A stretch of 6,917 nt of DNA from Trichodesmium sp. MAG_R04 (GCA_023356515.1 JAKQYG010000023.1:1-6917), one strand, 5' to 3'; counted from the stretch's first letter, positions 1-6,242 are shown. The notes: generated by a model from the sequence alone, not told the origin. Numbers and translations are program-made.

Positions 1-1779
1 CCCCCCACAATATGCACTCACACCCCGTAACTGCCAATCATCAAAAGTTTGGTCAGGTGCTCCCTCATTTTCAGGAATGCCATCATTATCCTTGTCAAAA
101 CCCTTGAGATATGCTATGGTTTCCGTAATAGCAGACCAACATTCCCAAAGAAACTCGTAATCATCTGCACCAGTCAACAAAAAATCTCGATAGACCTGCA
201 ACACAAAATCACTCGATAAATCCTTCCATTGATTACAATCTTGATAACTAGTATAATTCGTCTTTTCCCAGGGATGCTCATTTGGTGCCCCCAAGTCATG
301 GGGAGTTGCCCCAGCAATCTTTCTCACCGCCGATGCTTGATTGTAACCAATAATTCTCAGTGTGTCATCCGCCGTCGAAATTGCTCGTGCAAACGCCACC
401 AAAACTGACTTATCCAAATCCGGCCATAACATTAACAACCCAAAAGAACCATATAACCTAACATCCAAACTCTCATACCAACGATAATCCAGACATTCCA
501 GAACAGCAAACTGACCTTTAGGAGCTAGATCTGTAGCAGCACTCCAAATAGTTCCCCCACTCGTAAGATCATAAAGTTCATTAAACAAAGCCATCTTAAA
601 CCAATTAGGCAAATCTTCCCGTTGTAAAATCGGATTTTGCCAAGCTTCAATATTTTCCCGCCAGGTTTGATAATGCTTCATCCCAGTACGAATTATCGAC
701 CAAGCATTTTTACCATTGCGACCATAAAAATCTGTATAACGGCGGTAATATGAAACTCCAGCACCAAACTCAGTCACAGGTAAATCCCAAACTAGAAAAA
801 AAGGAATTTTCCTAGTTTTCCCTGGTCTGATGGTGAAACGAACTGATATAGCAACCCCAATTTGTTCTCCCTCGGTTGCAGGTAGTTCATTTTCTTCATC
901 TGTGAGACTACCATCTATTCCAAAGTAATGCCAGAGATCCTGCCCATTACCAATAGGGTTCCACCTTGTGTGGTAGAATACTTCCATGCCGGCATTGGCA
1001 AAAGTCGCGATCGCCATTTGCCCTTTTCCTTCTAAAGGTTCATCAGCAACACTTAACTTGGTCATAGTGCAGCCAATACGGTGAAAATCTTCCACCAATA
1101 AGTTAAAGTTATTCGTACTCTCTCCCCAGCGCGGTTTGTATTCATAAACCGGACTACCATCATCTCGTACTTTCACTTCTGGTGTTTTCACAGAGTTAGT
1201 AAACCAACCAATAGTATTTTCCCAACTTAGCATTATACTAAGTGTAATTGGTTCATCTGTAGGATTATGGGCAATCCATTCAAAGATGGCGATCGGGTAA
1301 CTAGTTTCTTGATAGTTACCCGCCCAAATTGGGGAAAATTGTTCACAACTTAATTTTGCAGCAAATACATTCTCATAAACAAACCAGCTTCGAGGGTAAA
1401 GAGCGTGATAAGTCCCAGTATTTAGCCCGGCTATTTCCTTAGGATACCATTGCCAAGCAGACAGACAACCATCAGTAGGTAATTCGGTAGATAAAGCATA
1501 AGCTTGTTTTTGGTCTTTTGTTTGTTCAAAAACGCTAAATTGACAGGCAGGCAGATTTTGATAAATGTGTTCGCCGCCGTCAAGATGCCAGAGATTAAAA
1601 TTTCCCTGTGGGGAACGACCGATGGCACCTGCCCCGAAGCCTCCGAGAGGCATTCCGTGCCATGGGCCATCATCAAGATTACTACTATAGCGGACTTTGT
1701 AAGGTTTCTCCCAATCAAGACCAATGGAACGACCCCACGTATAAGGAGGAATGTTAGGGTGAGGATTTTGTTTATTCAT
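1..1779 (-). CDS. GH116 beta-glucosidase, GBA2-like (3' end beyond the window)
   Basis: The reading frame is open without a stop from the ATG at 1779 to the window edge (593 codons). Homologues are about 800 residues, so roughly the last 200 are missing. The protein matches glycoside hydrolase family 116, the group of human non-lysosomal glucosylceramidase GBA2: an N-terminal beta-sandwich domain, then an (alpha/alpha)6 catalytic domain. Visible family motifs are DDGPWHGMPLGGFGAG near residues 36-51, FAVLECLDYR (424-433) with E428 as probable nucleophile, and DQTFDDW (576-582) with D580 as probable acid/base. The 152-residue spacing of E428 and D580 equals that of E441/D593 in the characterised Thermoanaerobacterium enzyme, as I recall it. 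It should hydrolyse beta-glucosides with retention; the natural cyanobacterial substrate is unknown. I see no signal peptide, so it is probably cytoplasmic. There is no clear ribosome-binding site. The start is chosen because the N-terminus (MNKQNPHPNIPPYTWGR) is family-like. The GC content looks higher than in the rest of the window. Confidence 0.93.
   Translation of the reverse strand, partial: MNKQNPHPNIPPYTWGRSIGLDWEKPYKVRYSSNLDDGPWHGMPLGGFGAGAIGRSPQGNFNLWHLDGGEHIYQNLPACQFSVFEQTKDQKQAYALSTELPTDGCLSAWQWYPKEIAGLNTGTYHALYPRSWFVYENVFAAKLSCEQFSPIWAGNYQETSYPIAIFEWIAHNPTDEPITLSIMLSWENTIGWFTNSVKTPEVKVRDDGSPVYEYKPRWGESTNNFNLLVEDFHRIGCTMTKLSVADEPLEGKGQMAIATFANAGMEVFYHTRWNPIGNGQDLWHYFGIDGSLTDEENELPATEGEQIGVAISVRFTIRPGKTRKIPFFLVWDLPVTEFGAGVSYYRRYTDFYGRNGKNAWSIIRTGMKHYQTWRENIEAWQNPILQREDLPNWFKMALFNELYDLTSGGTIWSAATDLAPKGQFAVLECLDYRWYESLDVRLYGSFGLLMLWPDLDKSVLVAFARAISTADDTLRIIGYNQASAVRKIAGATPHDLGAPNEHPWEKTNYTSYQDCNQWKDLSSDFVLQVYRDFLLTGADDYEFLWECWSAITETIAYLKGFDKDNDGIPENEGAPDQTFDDWQLRGVSAYCGG
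1007..1014. repeat. HIP1 palindrome
   Basis: A perfect copy of GCGATCGC, the highly iterated palindrome of many cyanobacterial genomes, lies inside the GH116 gene. A near copy (GGCGATCG) is at 1288-1295. It supports the cyanobacterial assignment and has no known gene-specific role here. Confidence 0.85.
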
Positions 1780-1797
1780 ACCCTATATTTTATTAAC

Positions 1798-1909
1798 TTA
1801 GGTTTTAGGTGTTAGGTGGCAGGTGTTAGGTGGCAGGTGTTAGGTGTCAGGCCTTAGGTTTTAGGTGTTAGGTTTTAGGTGTTAGGTTTTAGGTTTTAGG
1901 TTTTAGGTG
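1798..1909. repeat. Heptamer tandem array (STRR type), 16 units
   Basis: Sixteen 7-bp units run in perfect phase: seven TTAGGTG, six TTAGGTT, two GCAGGTG and one TCAGGCC. Short tandemly repeated repetitive heptamers of this kind are characteristic of heterocystous cyanobacteria. The array starts 18 bp upstream of the GH116 start codon, so any promoter for that gene lies either in the 18-bp gap, inside the array, or beyond it, and a longer transcript would carry the array as leader. The array continues at 2065-2078 on the far side of an inserted element. Confidence 0.93.
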
Positions 1910-1912
1910 TTA

Positions 1913-2064
1913 GAGACTGTTTGTAAAAGGAATATTAAATACAGGCGTAGGGTAGGTTAGGCGGCAATAATTATAAATTGTAGCCAAAATTTAAGTTTCC
2001 GCCCTAACCCATCGAAAATTCAGGAGTCTCTGGCCGTCTTAATCTTTAGTTTACAAATAGCCTC
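1913..2064. mobile_element. 152-bp MITE-like insertion in the heptamer array
   Basis: The element is non-coding. Its left end GAGACTGTTTGTAAA (1913-1927) matches the inverted right end (2064 back to 2050, GAGGCTATTTGTAAA) at 13 of 15 positions. It is flanked by TTA on both sides (1910-1912 and 2065-2067). Removing the element plus one TTA rejoins the heptamer array exactly in phase, so TTA is a target-site duplication. Inside is an imperfect inverted repeat, GGTTAGGCGG (1955-1964) against CCGCCCTAACC (1999-2009), giving an overall folded-palindrome layout. A further GAGACT/AGTCTC match pairs the left tip with 2025-2030. The GAG-initial ends and a 3-bp TNA duplication fit IS5-family (IS1031-like) transposition in trans; that family assignment is inferred. 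No transposase is present. Confidence 0.85.
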
Positions 2065-2078
2065 TTAGGTGTTAGGTT
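2065..2078. repeat. Distal remainder of the heptamer array
   Basis: TTAGGTG (2065-2071) and TTAGGTT (2072-2078) are the last two units of the array, separated from the first 16 by the inserted element. The leading TTA is the second copy of the element's target duplication. Confidence 0.85.
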
Positions 2079-2122
2079 GAAAAATCAACAAATTGATAAC
2101 ATATTACTACAGATACATCAAG

Positions 2123-2174
2123 CCCGACAATTCCCGATAAAAGTCGGGAAAACCTTTCATAGCAATGTGAAGGC
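2123..2174. other. Two adjacent short hairpins in the spacer
   Basis: TTCCCGA (2131-2137) and TCGGGAA (2144-2150) form a perfect 7-bp stem with a 6-nt loop. CCCGAC (2123-2128) can pair instead with GTCGGG (2143-2148), so two folds compete for the same right arm. Immediately after, CCTTTCA and TGAAGG (about 2153-2174) form a second, bulged stem. Neither is followed by a T-run on either strand, so they are not typical intrinsic terminators. They lie between two minus-strand genes. The rest of 2079-2276 shows nothing I can name. Confidence 0.45.
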
Positions 2175-2238
2175 AGAACCACCAAACCTAATAAAATTTA
2201 ACATATAAATGAGTGCATAAGATCACTTATCAGCTAGC

Positions 2239-2264
2239 CTCTTGGATAGTTACCTTCCTAAGAG
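2239..2264 (-). terminator. Weak hairpin after the 209-residue gene
   Basis: CTCTTGG (2239-2245) pairs with CCTAAGAG (2257-2264) with one bulged base. On the minus strand it begins 12 bp after the TAA stop of the preceding gene, where a terminator would be expected. It lacks a following T-tract, so the role as terminator is only positional inference. Confidence 0.25.
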
Positions 2265-2276
2265 TATACTTCCAGC

Positions 2277-2906
2277 TTAAGATTTTCTAGTATTCTGTAG
2301 TTGCTTTACTGCACGAATTAAAGAAATCAAGTATGGTCTAACAATATCTCGATTTAGTTCTTGTAACTTAGTGATTTGTGCCTGTAACTTTTCTATTTCA
2401 TTTGGTATTAATGTATTATTTGTTGATAGTGAATTAGAACCTAAATTTTGCTGTAAATCTGTAGCTAAAATTTTTAATAATTGTAGTTCTTCTTCAATAT
2501 CTGAAAATTTAATATTTATAGCTTCCCAATCTTCTTTTGTAATTGTGCTATATTCAAAGTTGAATTCTTTTTGAGATGAATTTATAAATAACTCTGGAGT
2601 TTCTTCAGCAACTGTTGTCGGCGGGGGGTCTATATTATAAAAAACTGAGTTCATCTCCATTCTTAATTCTTGTGCTTCATTATTAATGTTTTTTTGAATT
2701 TTTTCCTCAAACATTTTTCTATTAATTATATTCAAAAATAATCCTAATGTTATGGGAGCTGCAAAAAACAAAATTTGTTCGAGAAATAACGTCAAAGCTG
2801 AACCAAAAACTGACATCCCTAAAGCACTATATTCTGCTATTTCTAGCCAATTAATCTTACCTTGGGGATTATTTAACACTGTTGATGATCTTTCCTTACT
2901 TTCCAT
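2277..2906 (-). CDS. Hypothetical protein, two membrane segments plus coiled coil
   Basis: I do not recognise a named family for this 209-residue protein. Residues 1-20 are polar. Two hydrophobic stretches at about 23-42 and 44-61 could form a membrane hairpin, ending in the basic stop NRK. The segment with EYSALGMSVFGS and AAPITLGLFLNIINR resembles an N-terminal motif I recall in several cyanobacterial hypothetical proteins; this is memory, not a search. A charged helical stretch follows (65-85), then a PPP-containing linker (94-98), then two leucine-rich helical segments (about 133-155 and 168-204) likely to form a coiled coil. Both soluble parts are probably on the cytoplasmic side. The gene is very AT-rich, including ATA- and TTA-type codons. 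The ATG at 2906 is the first start after an in-frame stop at 3008-3006, and no Shine-Dalgarno sequence is obvious. It is transcribed away from the GIY-YIG gene. Function unknown. Confidence 0.75.
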   Translation of the reverse strand: MESKERSSTVLNNPQGKINWLEIAEYSALGMSVFGSALTLFLEQILFFAAPITLGLFLNIINRKMFEEKIQKNINNEAQELRMEMNSVFYNIDPPPTTVAEETPELFINSSQKEFNFEYSTITKEDWEAINIKFSDIEEELQLLKILATDLQQNLGSNSLSTNNTLIPNEIEKLQAQITKLQELNRDIVRPYLISLIRAVKQLQNTRKS

Positions 2907-3312
2907 AAATCTAACTATATCCCCATAATATGTGTTCCGTTTAATAATATATACTATAAATTTTATTGGCTTATTGTAACATAATTTGTTGTATAAAATT
3001 GTGTCTTAACAATTATTCATATTTACTAAAAATAGTCAAATGAAATCAAACAAATATAGATCTAAGCATTTCCATGCCAAAATGCTATGCAAACAGTTGT
3101 CAACTCAAGTAAAAACTATTAGCTATAAAGGATTTAAAATTTATTAAATTTTTAACATTTTTTTTAATTCTATAGTAATATAGTTAAAGTGTATTTATGA
3201 TGTGATAGAAACAAGCAATTCTATCTCAACAAACAATACCCTATTGCATAAACATAGAAGAGTAAAATTAACTTCAGTGGTCGGTATTGATAACTGATAA
3301 CTCATAATTAAA
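2907..3312. promoter_or_regulatory. Divergent AT-rich spacer with hairpins
   Basis: This 406-bp spacer must hold the promoters of the two divergent genes, but I cannot place a convincing -35/-10 pair. It holds two perfect hairpins of identical geometry (7-bp stem, 8-nt loop): AGCATTT (3065-3071) with AAATGCT (3080-3086), and GATAGAA (3204-3210) with TTCTATC (3219-3225). A smaller CTATA/TATAG hairpin is at 3170-3183. Oligo-A and oligo-T runs are frequent. No ORF of note is present. Confidence 0.45.
3288..3308. repeat. Short TGATAAC heptamer repeat
   Basis: Two perfect TGATAAC units (3288-3301) are followed by a degenerate TCATAAT (3302-3308), ending 4 bp before the start codon of the GIY-YIG gene. 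Tandem heptamers of this sequence are common in Nostoc-type genomes. It occupies the place where a ribosome-binding site would be, and none is visible. Confidence 0.6.
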
Positions 3313-3861
3313 ATGACTAAAGCCGAAATACAAATACCAGAATTATCCCAATTAGAATATTTGCCTTATATTAATTCCGAAGGAAAATTACCATTATCTT
3401 TACAAGGAAAAATTGGTGTTTATGGAATTTTTGACAAGGAAAAAAAACTACTATTTGTTGGTTATTCCCGTGATGTATATCAGAGTATTAAACTACATTT
3501 AGTCCGCCAACCTAGTAGTTGCTATTGGCTCAAAGTACAAACGATTGAGCGCCCAAATCGTAGTATATTGGAAGGTACAAAAACATCTTGGATTAATGAA
3601 AATGGCTCCCTACCTATAGGTAATGGTATAGCAGAAGCAAAATGGAATCAACCCATAGATGCTAAACAAGAAATGACTGAAGCAGAAAGATTACAATATC
3701 AAGATCCATTAATTGATGAAGTTGCCAAAGAAAAACTACTAAAAAATATCGCTAGGCGAGTAGAAACTAATATTTTAGAGGTATTAAAAACTAGAGGTTT
3801 ACAAGAAAATATTCGTTTTAATCCCAAACTGAAAGCAAGTGGTTTATTGGATCTGAAGTAA
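3313..3861 (+). CDS. GIY-YIG-fold protein, probably lacking the catalytic arginine
   Basis: The 182-residue protein has a GIY-YIG-like core. GVY (35-37) and FVG (48-50) stand for the two signature tripeptides, H62 follows at the usual distance, E87 is in the place of the metal-binding glutamate, and N104 is near the end of the fold. The arginine expected after the second tripeptide is not at its place: SRDVYQSIKLH (52-62) has S58 there, although R53 is nearby. Activity as a nuclease is therefore uncertain. The stretch from GVYGIFD through the P67/C70 region to the PIGN motif (101-104) resembles, from memory, the N-terminal domain of plastid glutaredoxin GRXS16 in plants. No glutaredoxin domain follows; instead there is a charged helical tail (about 110-182). 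The ATG at 3313 is the first after an in-frame TAA at 3298-3300. It is probably monocistronic and its role in the cell is unknown. Confidence 0.82.
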   Translation: MTKAEIQIPELSQLEYLPYINSEGKLPLSLQGKIGVYGIFDKEKKLLFVGYSRDVYQSIKLHLVRQPSSCYWLKVQTIERPNRSILEGTKTSWINENGSLPIGNGIAEAKWNQPIDAKQEMTEAERLQYQDPLIDEVAKEKLLKNIARRVETNILEVLKTRGLQENIRFNPKLKASGLLDLK

Positions 3862-4033
3862 GCTTTTGTGTATTTAAACGACTTATTGTTGTATGCTTTG
3901 TTCAGAGAAAAAACTCTTCTCAATTATAAGTTATAGCTTACCAAGAGGAAAAAATTATTAAAAATTTGAGGTGGAATTACAACCAGAAGAATAAATATTC
4001 TAGCTTTCTCTCTGGTGAAGGAAATCAACTAGA

Positions 4034-4081
4034 CCCTTAAATTTCCCTTTTTAAGGGGGACTTCCAGTTTCTCCCTTAAAA
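4034..4081. repeat. CCCTTAAA dispersed palindromic repeat, degenerate
   Basis: CCCTTAAA (4034-4041) and TTTAAGGG (4050-4057) form a perfect 8-bp stem with an 8-nt loop, and a further CCCTTAAA lies at 4073-4080. C-run/TTAAA/G-run sequences like this are a common dispersed intergenic palindrome in filamentous cyanobacteria (from memory). This looks like a worn copy. It could also stabilise the 3' end of the upstream transcript. Confidence 0.45.
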
Positions 4082-4173
4082 AAGCAATCTTTATTAACTT
4101 TATTAAGATAGCAATTCTAAATCATTATCTAAAATCACTAGCCTTCTTAAAAAAAAATCCCTCCAACTGTTTT

Positions 4174-4194
4174 CACTTCTACCTTCTGACTTCC
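4174..4194. repeat. Three degenerate CTTCT heptamers
   Basis: CACTTCT, ACCTTCT and GACTTCC follow one another in 7-bp phase. They match the pattern of CTTCTGA-type heptamer arrays of Nostoc-like genomes and probably are the remains of one. Three imperfect units could also arise by chance. Confidence 0.4.
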
Positions 4195-4356
4195 AAACAA
4201 CCATCTATACCATAAATCAGATAAGATTGCTTATTTAATGTAAAAAGGGAAAGATAATTTAGACAACTTTATCAAGATTTTAATCAATAGTTAATCACTG
4301 GTAATTCAAGAAAATCATCATTACTATTAATCTTCTAAATTCTAATACAAAACATA

Positions 4357-5142
4357 ATGAAAATAGCTACTTGGAATGTAAATTCAATTCGTGCTCGTCA
4401 GCAACAAGTTATAGAATGGCTACAAGTAAATCCTGTTAACATTATCTGTTTGCAAGAAACGAAAGTCATTGACCAAGATTTTCCCGGATCGCCTTTTGCA
4501 GAATTAGGCTATCATGTTTATATTTCTGGTCAGAAATCTTACAATGGTGTGGCAATTTTAAGCCGTTCCCCAATGGAAGATATTAGTAGTGGGTTTGCAC
4601 CTATTTTAGGTGTGGATATTGTGGGAGACTTTGACATACAAAAGCGGTTAATTACTGGGGTAATAAATGATATCCGTATTCTTAATCTTTATGTTCCCAA
4701 TGGTGCTAGTGTAGGTAGTGAAAAATATAATTACAAACTTGATTGGTTAAAGCTGTTAAAAAAATATATAAAAATAATTCTTGACAAATCACCAAATTTA
4801 TGCATTTGCGGAGATTTTAATATTGTTCCAGAAGACCGAGATATCTACGATCCAGAAGGTTGTAAGAATTCTATAGGATTATCTGATGCAGAACGCCAAG
4901 CTTTACAAGAAATTCTCAAGTTAGGATTAGTGGATACTTTTCGCCAATTTACCAAGGAAGGAGGTCATTATAGTTGGTGGGATTATAGAGCAGAAGGTTT
5001 TCGCCGCAATCATGGTTGGCGTATTGACCATCACTATCTTAGCTTACCTCTTTCCCAAAAAGCAATAAGTTGTGTAATTGATAAATCTCCAAGACAGTTA
5101 CCCAAACCTAGCGACCATACACCAGTTATTGTAGAATTTTGA
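4357..5142 (+). CDS. xth: Exodeoxyribonuclease III (AP endonuclease)
   Basis: Cytoplasmic Mg-dependent repair enzyme of the endonuclease/exonuclease/phosphatase superfamily. It cuts DNA at abasic sites and removes 3' blocking groups in base excision repair, with 3'-5' exonuclease activity on duplex DNA. The full active site is visible: N7 (TWNVNS), E34 (LQETK), Y112 (NLYVPNG), D153 and N155 (GDFNIVP), D224 (WRIDHHY), and D253/H254 (SDHTPVI). The length, 261 residues, is close to the 268 of Escherichia coli XthA, and the sequence is complete to the usual VIVEF end. The ATG at 4357 gives the canonical MKIATWNVNS N-terminus; no Shine-Dalgarno sequence is evident. A large spacer lies upstream and a T-rich hairpin follows the stop, which suggests a single-gene transcript. 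The lagging-strand or SOS control of the gene cannot be judged from the sequence. Confidence 0.96.
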   Translation: MKIATWNVNSIRARQQQVIEWLQVNPVNIICLQETKVIDQDFPGSPFAELGYHVYISGQKSYNGVAILSRSPMEDISSGFAPILGVDIVGDFDIQKRLITGVINDIRILNLYVPNGASVGSEKYNYKLDWLKLLKKYIKIILDKSPNLCICGDFNIVPEDRDIYDPEGCKNSIGLSDAERQALQEILKLGLVDTFRQFTKEGGHYSWWDYRAEGFRRNHGWRIDHHYLSLPLSQKAISCVIDKSPRQLPKPSDHTPVIVEF

Positions 5143-5191
5143 AAGAAGGAATCAAGAAGAAGGAGCTAGAAATTTAGTAATTATAGAAACC

Positions 5192-5222
5192 ATTTACTAT
5201 CTTAGTAAATAAGATTTTTTTT
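5192..5222 (+). terminator. Weak intrinsic terminator after xth
   Basis: ATTTACT (5192-5198) pairs with AGTAAAT (5204-5210) around a 5-nt loop, followed by AAGA and eight T (5215-5222). An alternative stem, ATCTT (5199-5203) with AAGAT (5211-5215), runs directly into the T-tract. The position, 50 bp after the xth stop, fits. The stem is wholly AT-rich apart from one C-G pair, so efficiency is doubtful, and intrinsic terminators are poorly characterised in cyanobacteria. Confidence 0.45.
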
Positions 5223-5271
5223 ATTTGGTAAATTTTTTGATTGAACTATTAATAGCTAACCAAAATTAATT

Positions 5272-6147
5272 ATGTTTTTAGTAACAGGAGCAACCGGAGG
5301 ATTAGGCCATAGAATTATTAGGATATTGACAGAAACAGAAATGTCAGTCCGCGCCTTTGTTAGGTTAAATTCTACCTATTCTGAATTAGAAAATTGTGGA
5401 GCTGAAGTCTTTATAGGCGACTTAAAAATAGACAAGGATATTTACAAAGCTTGTCAAGGAATTGAATATATTATTAGTGCCCATGGTAGTGCAGTTGATG
5501 TTCAAGCAGTTGACTATCGAGCTAATATTGAACTGATAGATTGTGCGGTGAAAGCTGGTGTTAAACACTTTGTATTTATTTCTGTATTAGGAGCAGATCG
5601 TGGATATGAAGATTCACCAACTTTTAAGGCAAAAAAAGAAGTAGAAAAATATCTCAAAGCTAGTGGATTGAATTATACTATTTTACAACCTTCTGGTTTT
5701 GCTTCTAATCTCTTACCATTGGCAGAAAGATTTCGAGATATAGGAGTTTATCTACTTATAGGAGACTCAAAAAATCGCACTTCAATAGTTAGCACAGATG
5801 ACTTGGCAAAAATTGCTGTAGATTCTGTTTCTGTAAAAGCTGCTTGTAATCAAACTTTTCCTGTAGGCGGACCAAAAATTATTTCTAGAGAAGAAATTCC
5901 TCAGATATTTAGCAGAGTTTTTAATCGGGAGCCTATAGTTATTAATCCGCCGTTATTCCTATTTGATGGATTACGGAATACTCTAGGATTATTTAATCCT
6001 GAAGTGCAAAAAACTTTGGGTACTTTAAGAGTATTATTGGCGAATGAATTTTTCTGCACTACAGAAGAAGTTGAGAATTTGGAGAGAATATTTGAGATGA
6101 AAATGGAATCTGTAGAAAGTTATATTCGTCGGCAAATAGGAATATAA
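5272..6147 (+). CDS. Atypical short-chain dehydrogenase / NmrA-like NAD(P)-binding protein
   Basis: The 291-residue protein has an N-terminal Rossmann fold. The dinucleotide loop TGATGGLG is at residues 5-12. R31 at the end of the second strand (RAFVR) favours NADP. GDL (49-51) marks the usual aspartate contact, and ISAHGS (68-73) the fourth strand. The core continues with FVFISVLGA (100-108), then FKAKKEVEKYL (118-128), where K121 is at the place of the active-site lysine, and SGLNYTILQPSGF, typical of the atypical SDR/NmrA group that includes Ycf39 and the complex I assembly proteins. There is no YxxxK motif, so it may be a weak oxidoreductase or a redox-sensing or assembly factor rather than a classical dehydrogenase. 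The substrate is unknown. The ATG at 5272 is the first after an in-frame TAA at 5257-5259; no Shine-Dalgarno sequence. It lies 95 bp before the nitroreductase, with which it might be cotranscribed. Confidence 0.9.
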   Translation: MFLVTGATGGLGHRIIRILTETEMSVRAFVRLNSTYSELENCGAEVFIGDLKIDKDIYKACQGIEYIISAHGSAVDVQAVDYRANIELIDCAVKAGVKHFVFISVLGADRGYEDSPTFKAKKEVEKYLKASGLNYTILQPSGFASNLLPLAERFRDIGVYLLIGDSKNRTSIVSTDDLAKIAVDSVSVKAACNQTFPVGGPKIISREEIPQIFSRVFNREPIVINPPLFLFDGLRNTLGLFNPEVQKTLGTLRVLLANEFFCTTEEVENLERIFEMKMESVESYIRRQIGI

Positions 6148-6165
6148 TATTATGTTCGGTTTAAA

Positions 6166-6212
6166 ATTTGAAAATATATAAATATTCTCACAATTCAAAT
6201 AATATTTATATA
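6166..6212. promoter_or_regulatory. Perfect 12-bp inverted repeat between SDR and nitroreductase genes
   Basis: TATATAAATATT (6175-6186) and AATATTTATATA (6201-6212) are exact reverse complements with a 14-nt loop. ATTTGAA (6166-6172) is complementary to TTCAAAT (6194-6200) in that loop, so the two pairings interlock. The site lies 30 bp upstream of the nitroreductase start and could be an operator or a leader-RNA structure. It is all A and T, so chance formation in AT-rich DNA is a real possibility and no T-run follows. Confidence 0.45.
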
Positions 6213-6242
6213 GACTTTAAGCAATTATAAAAAATTCAAAAA

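Larger units (their letters stand above)
3862..4356. other. 495-bp non-coding spacer
   Basis: No gene is visible. The spacer holds a nested hairpin, with outer arms ACCAGA (3982-3987) and TCTGGT (4011-4016) around an inner AGAATA-AA-TATTCT palindrome (3988-4001). It also carries the two decayed repeats listed separately. The last 150 bp are AT-rich and should hold the exonuclease III promoter, which I cannot place with confidence. Confidence 0.5.

Noticed and set aside
1431..1815. Open frames of about 100 codons on both strands within the start of the GH116 gene
   Set aside because: They overlap the GH116 reading frame, which is continuous and family-like through this stretch; their translations show no recognisable features.
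1798..2078. CRISPR array
   Set aside because: The units are contiguous 7-mers with no spacers, and the interruption is one element with inverted ends.
2080..2210. A short minus-strand open stretch of about 44 codons that looks mildly protein-like
   Set aside because: It has no suitable start codon, is bounded by stops, and overlaps strong hairpins. I could not relate it to any protein; a transposase remnant is possible but unsupported.
2371..2574. 67-codon plus-strand frame inside the 209-residue gene
   Set aside because: It is antisense to the longer frame, has no upstream signals, and its serine- and isoleucine-rich composition is what the opposite strand of this AT-rich gene would give.
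3699..3923. 74-codon minus-strand frame over the end of the GIY-YIG gene
   Set aside because: It is mostly antisense to a better-supported gene and has no family resemblance or conserved motif.
3962..3994. Tiny frame reading KFEVELQPEE before a stop
   Set aside because: Ten codons between stops, with no support for translation or for being a gene remnant.
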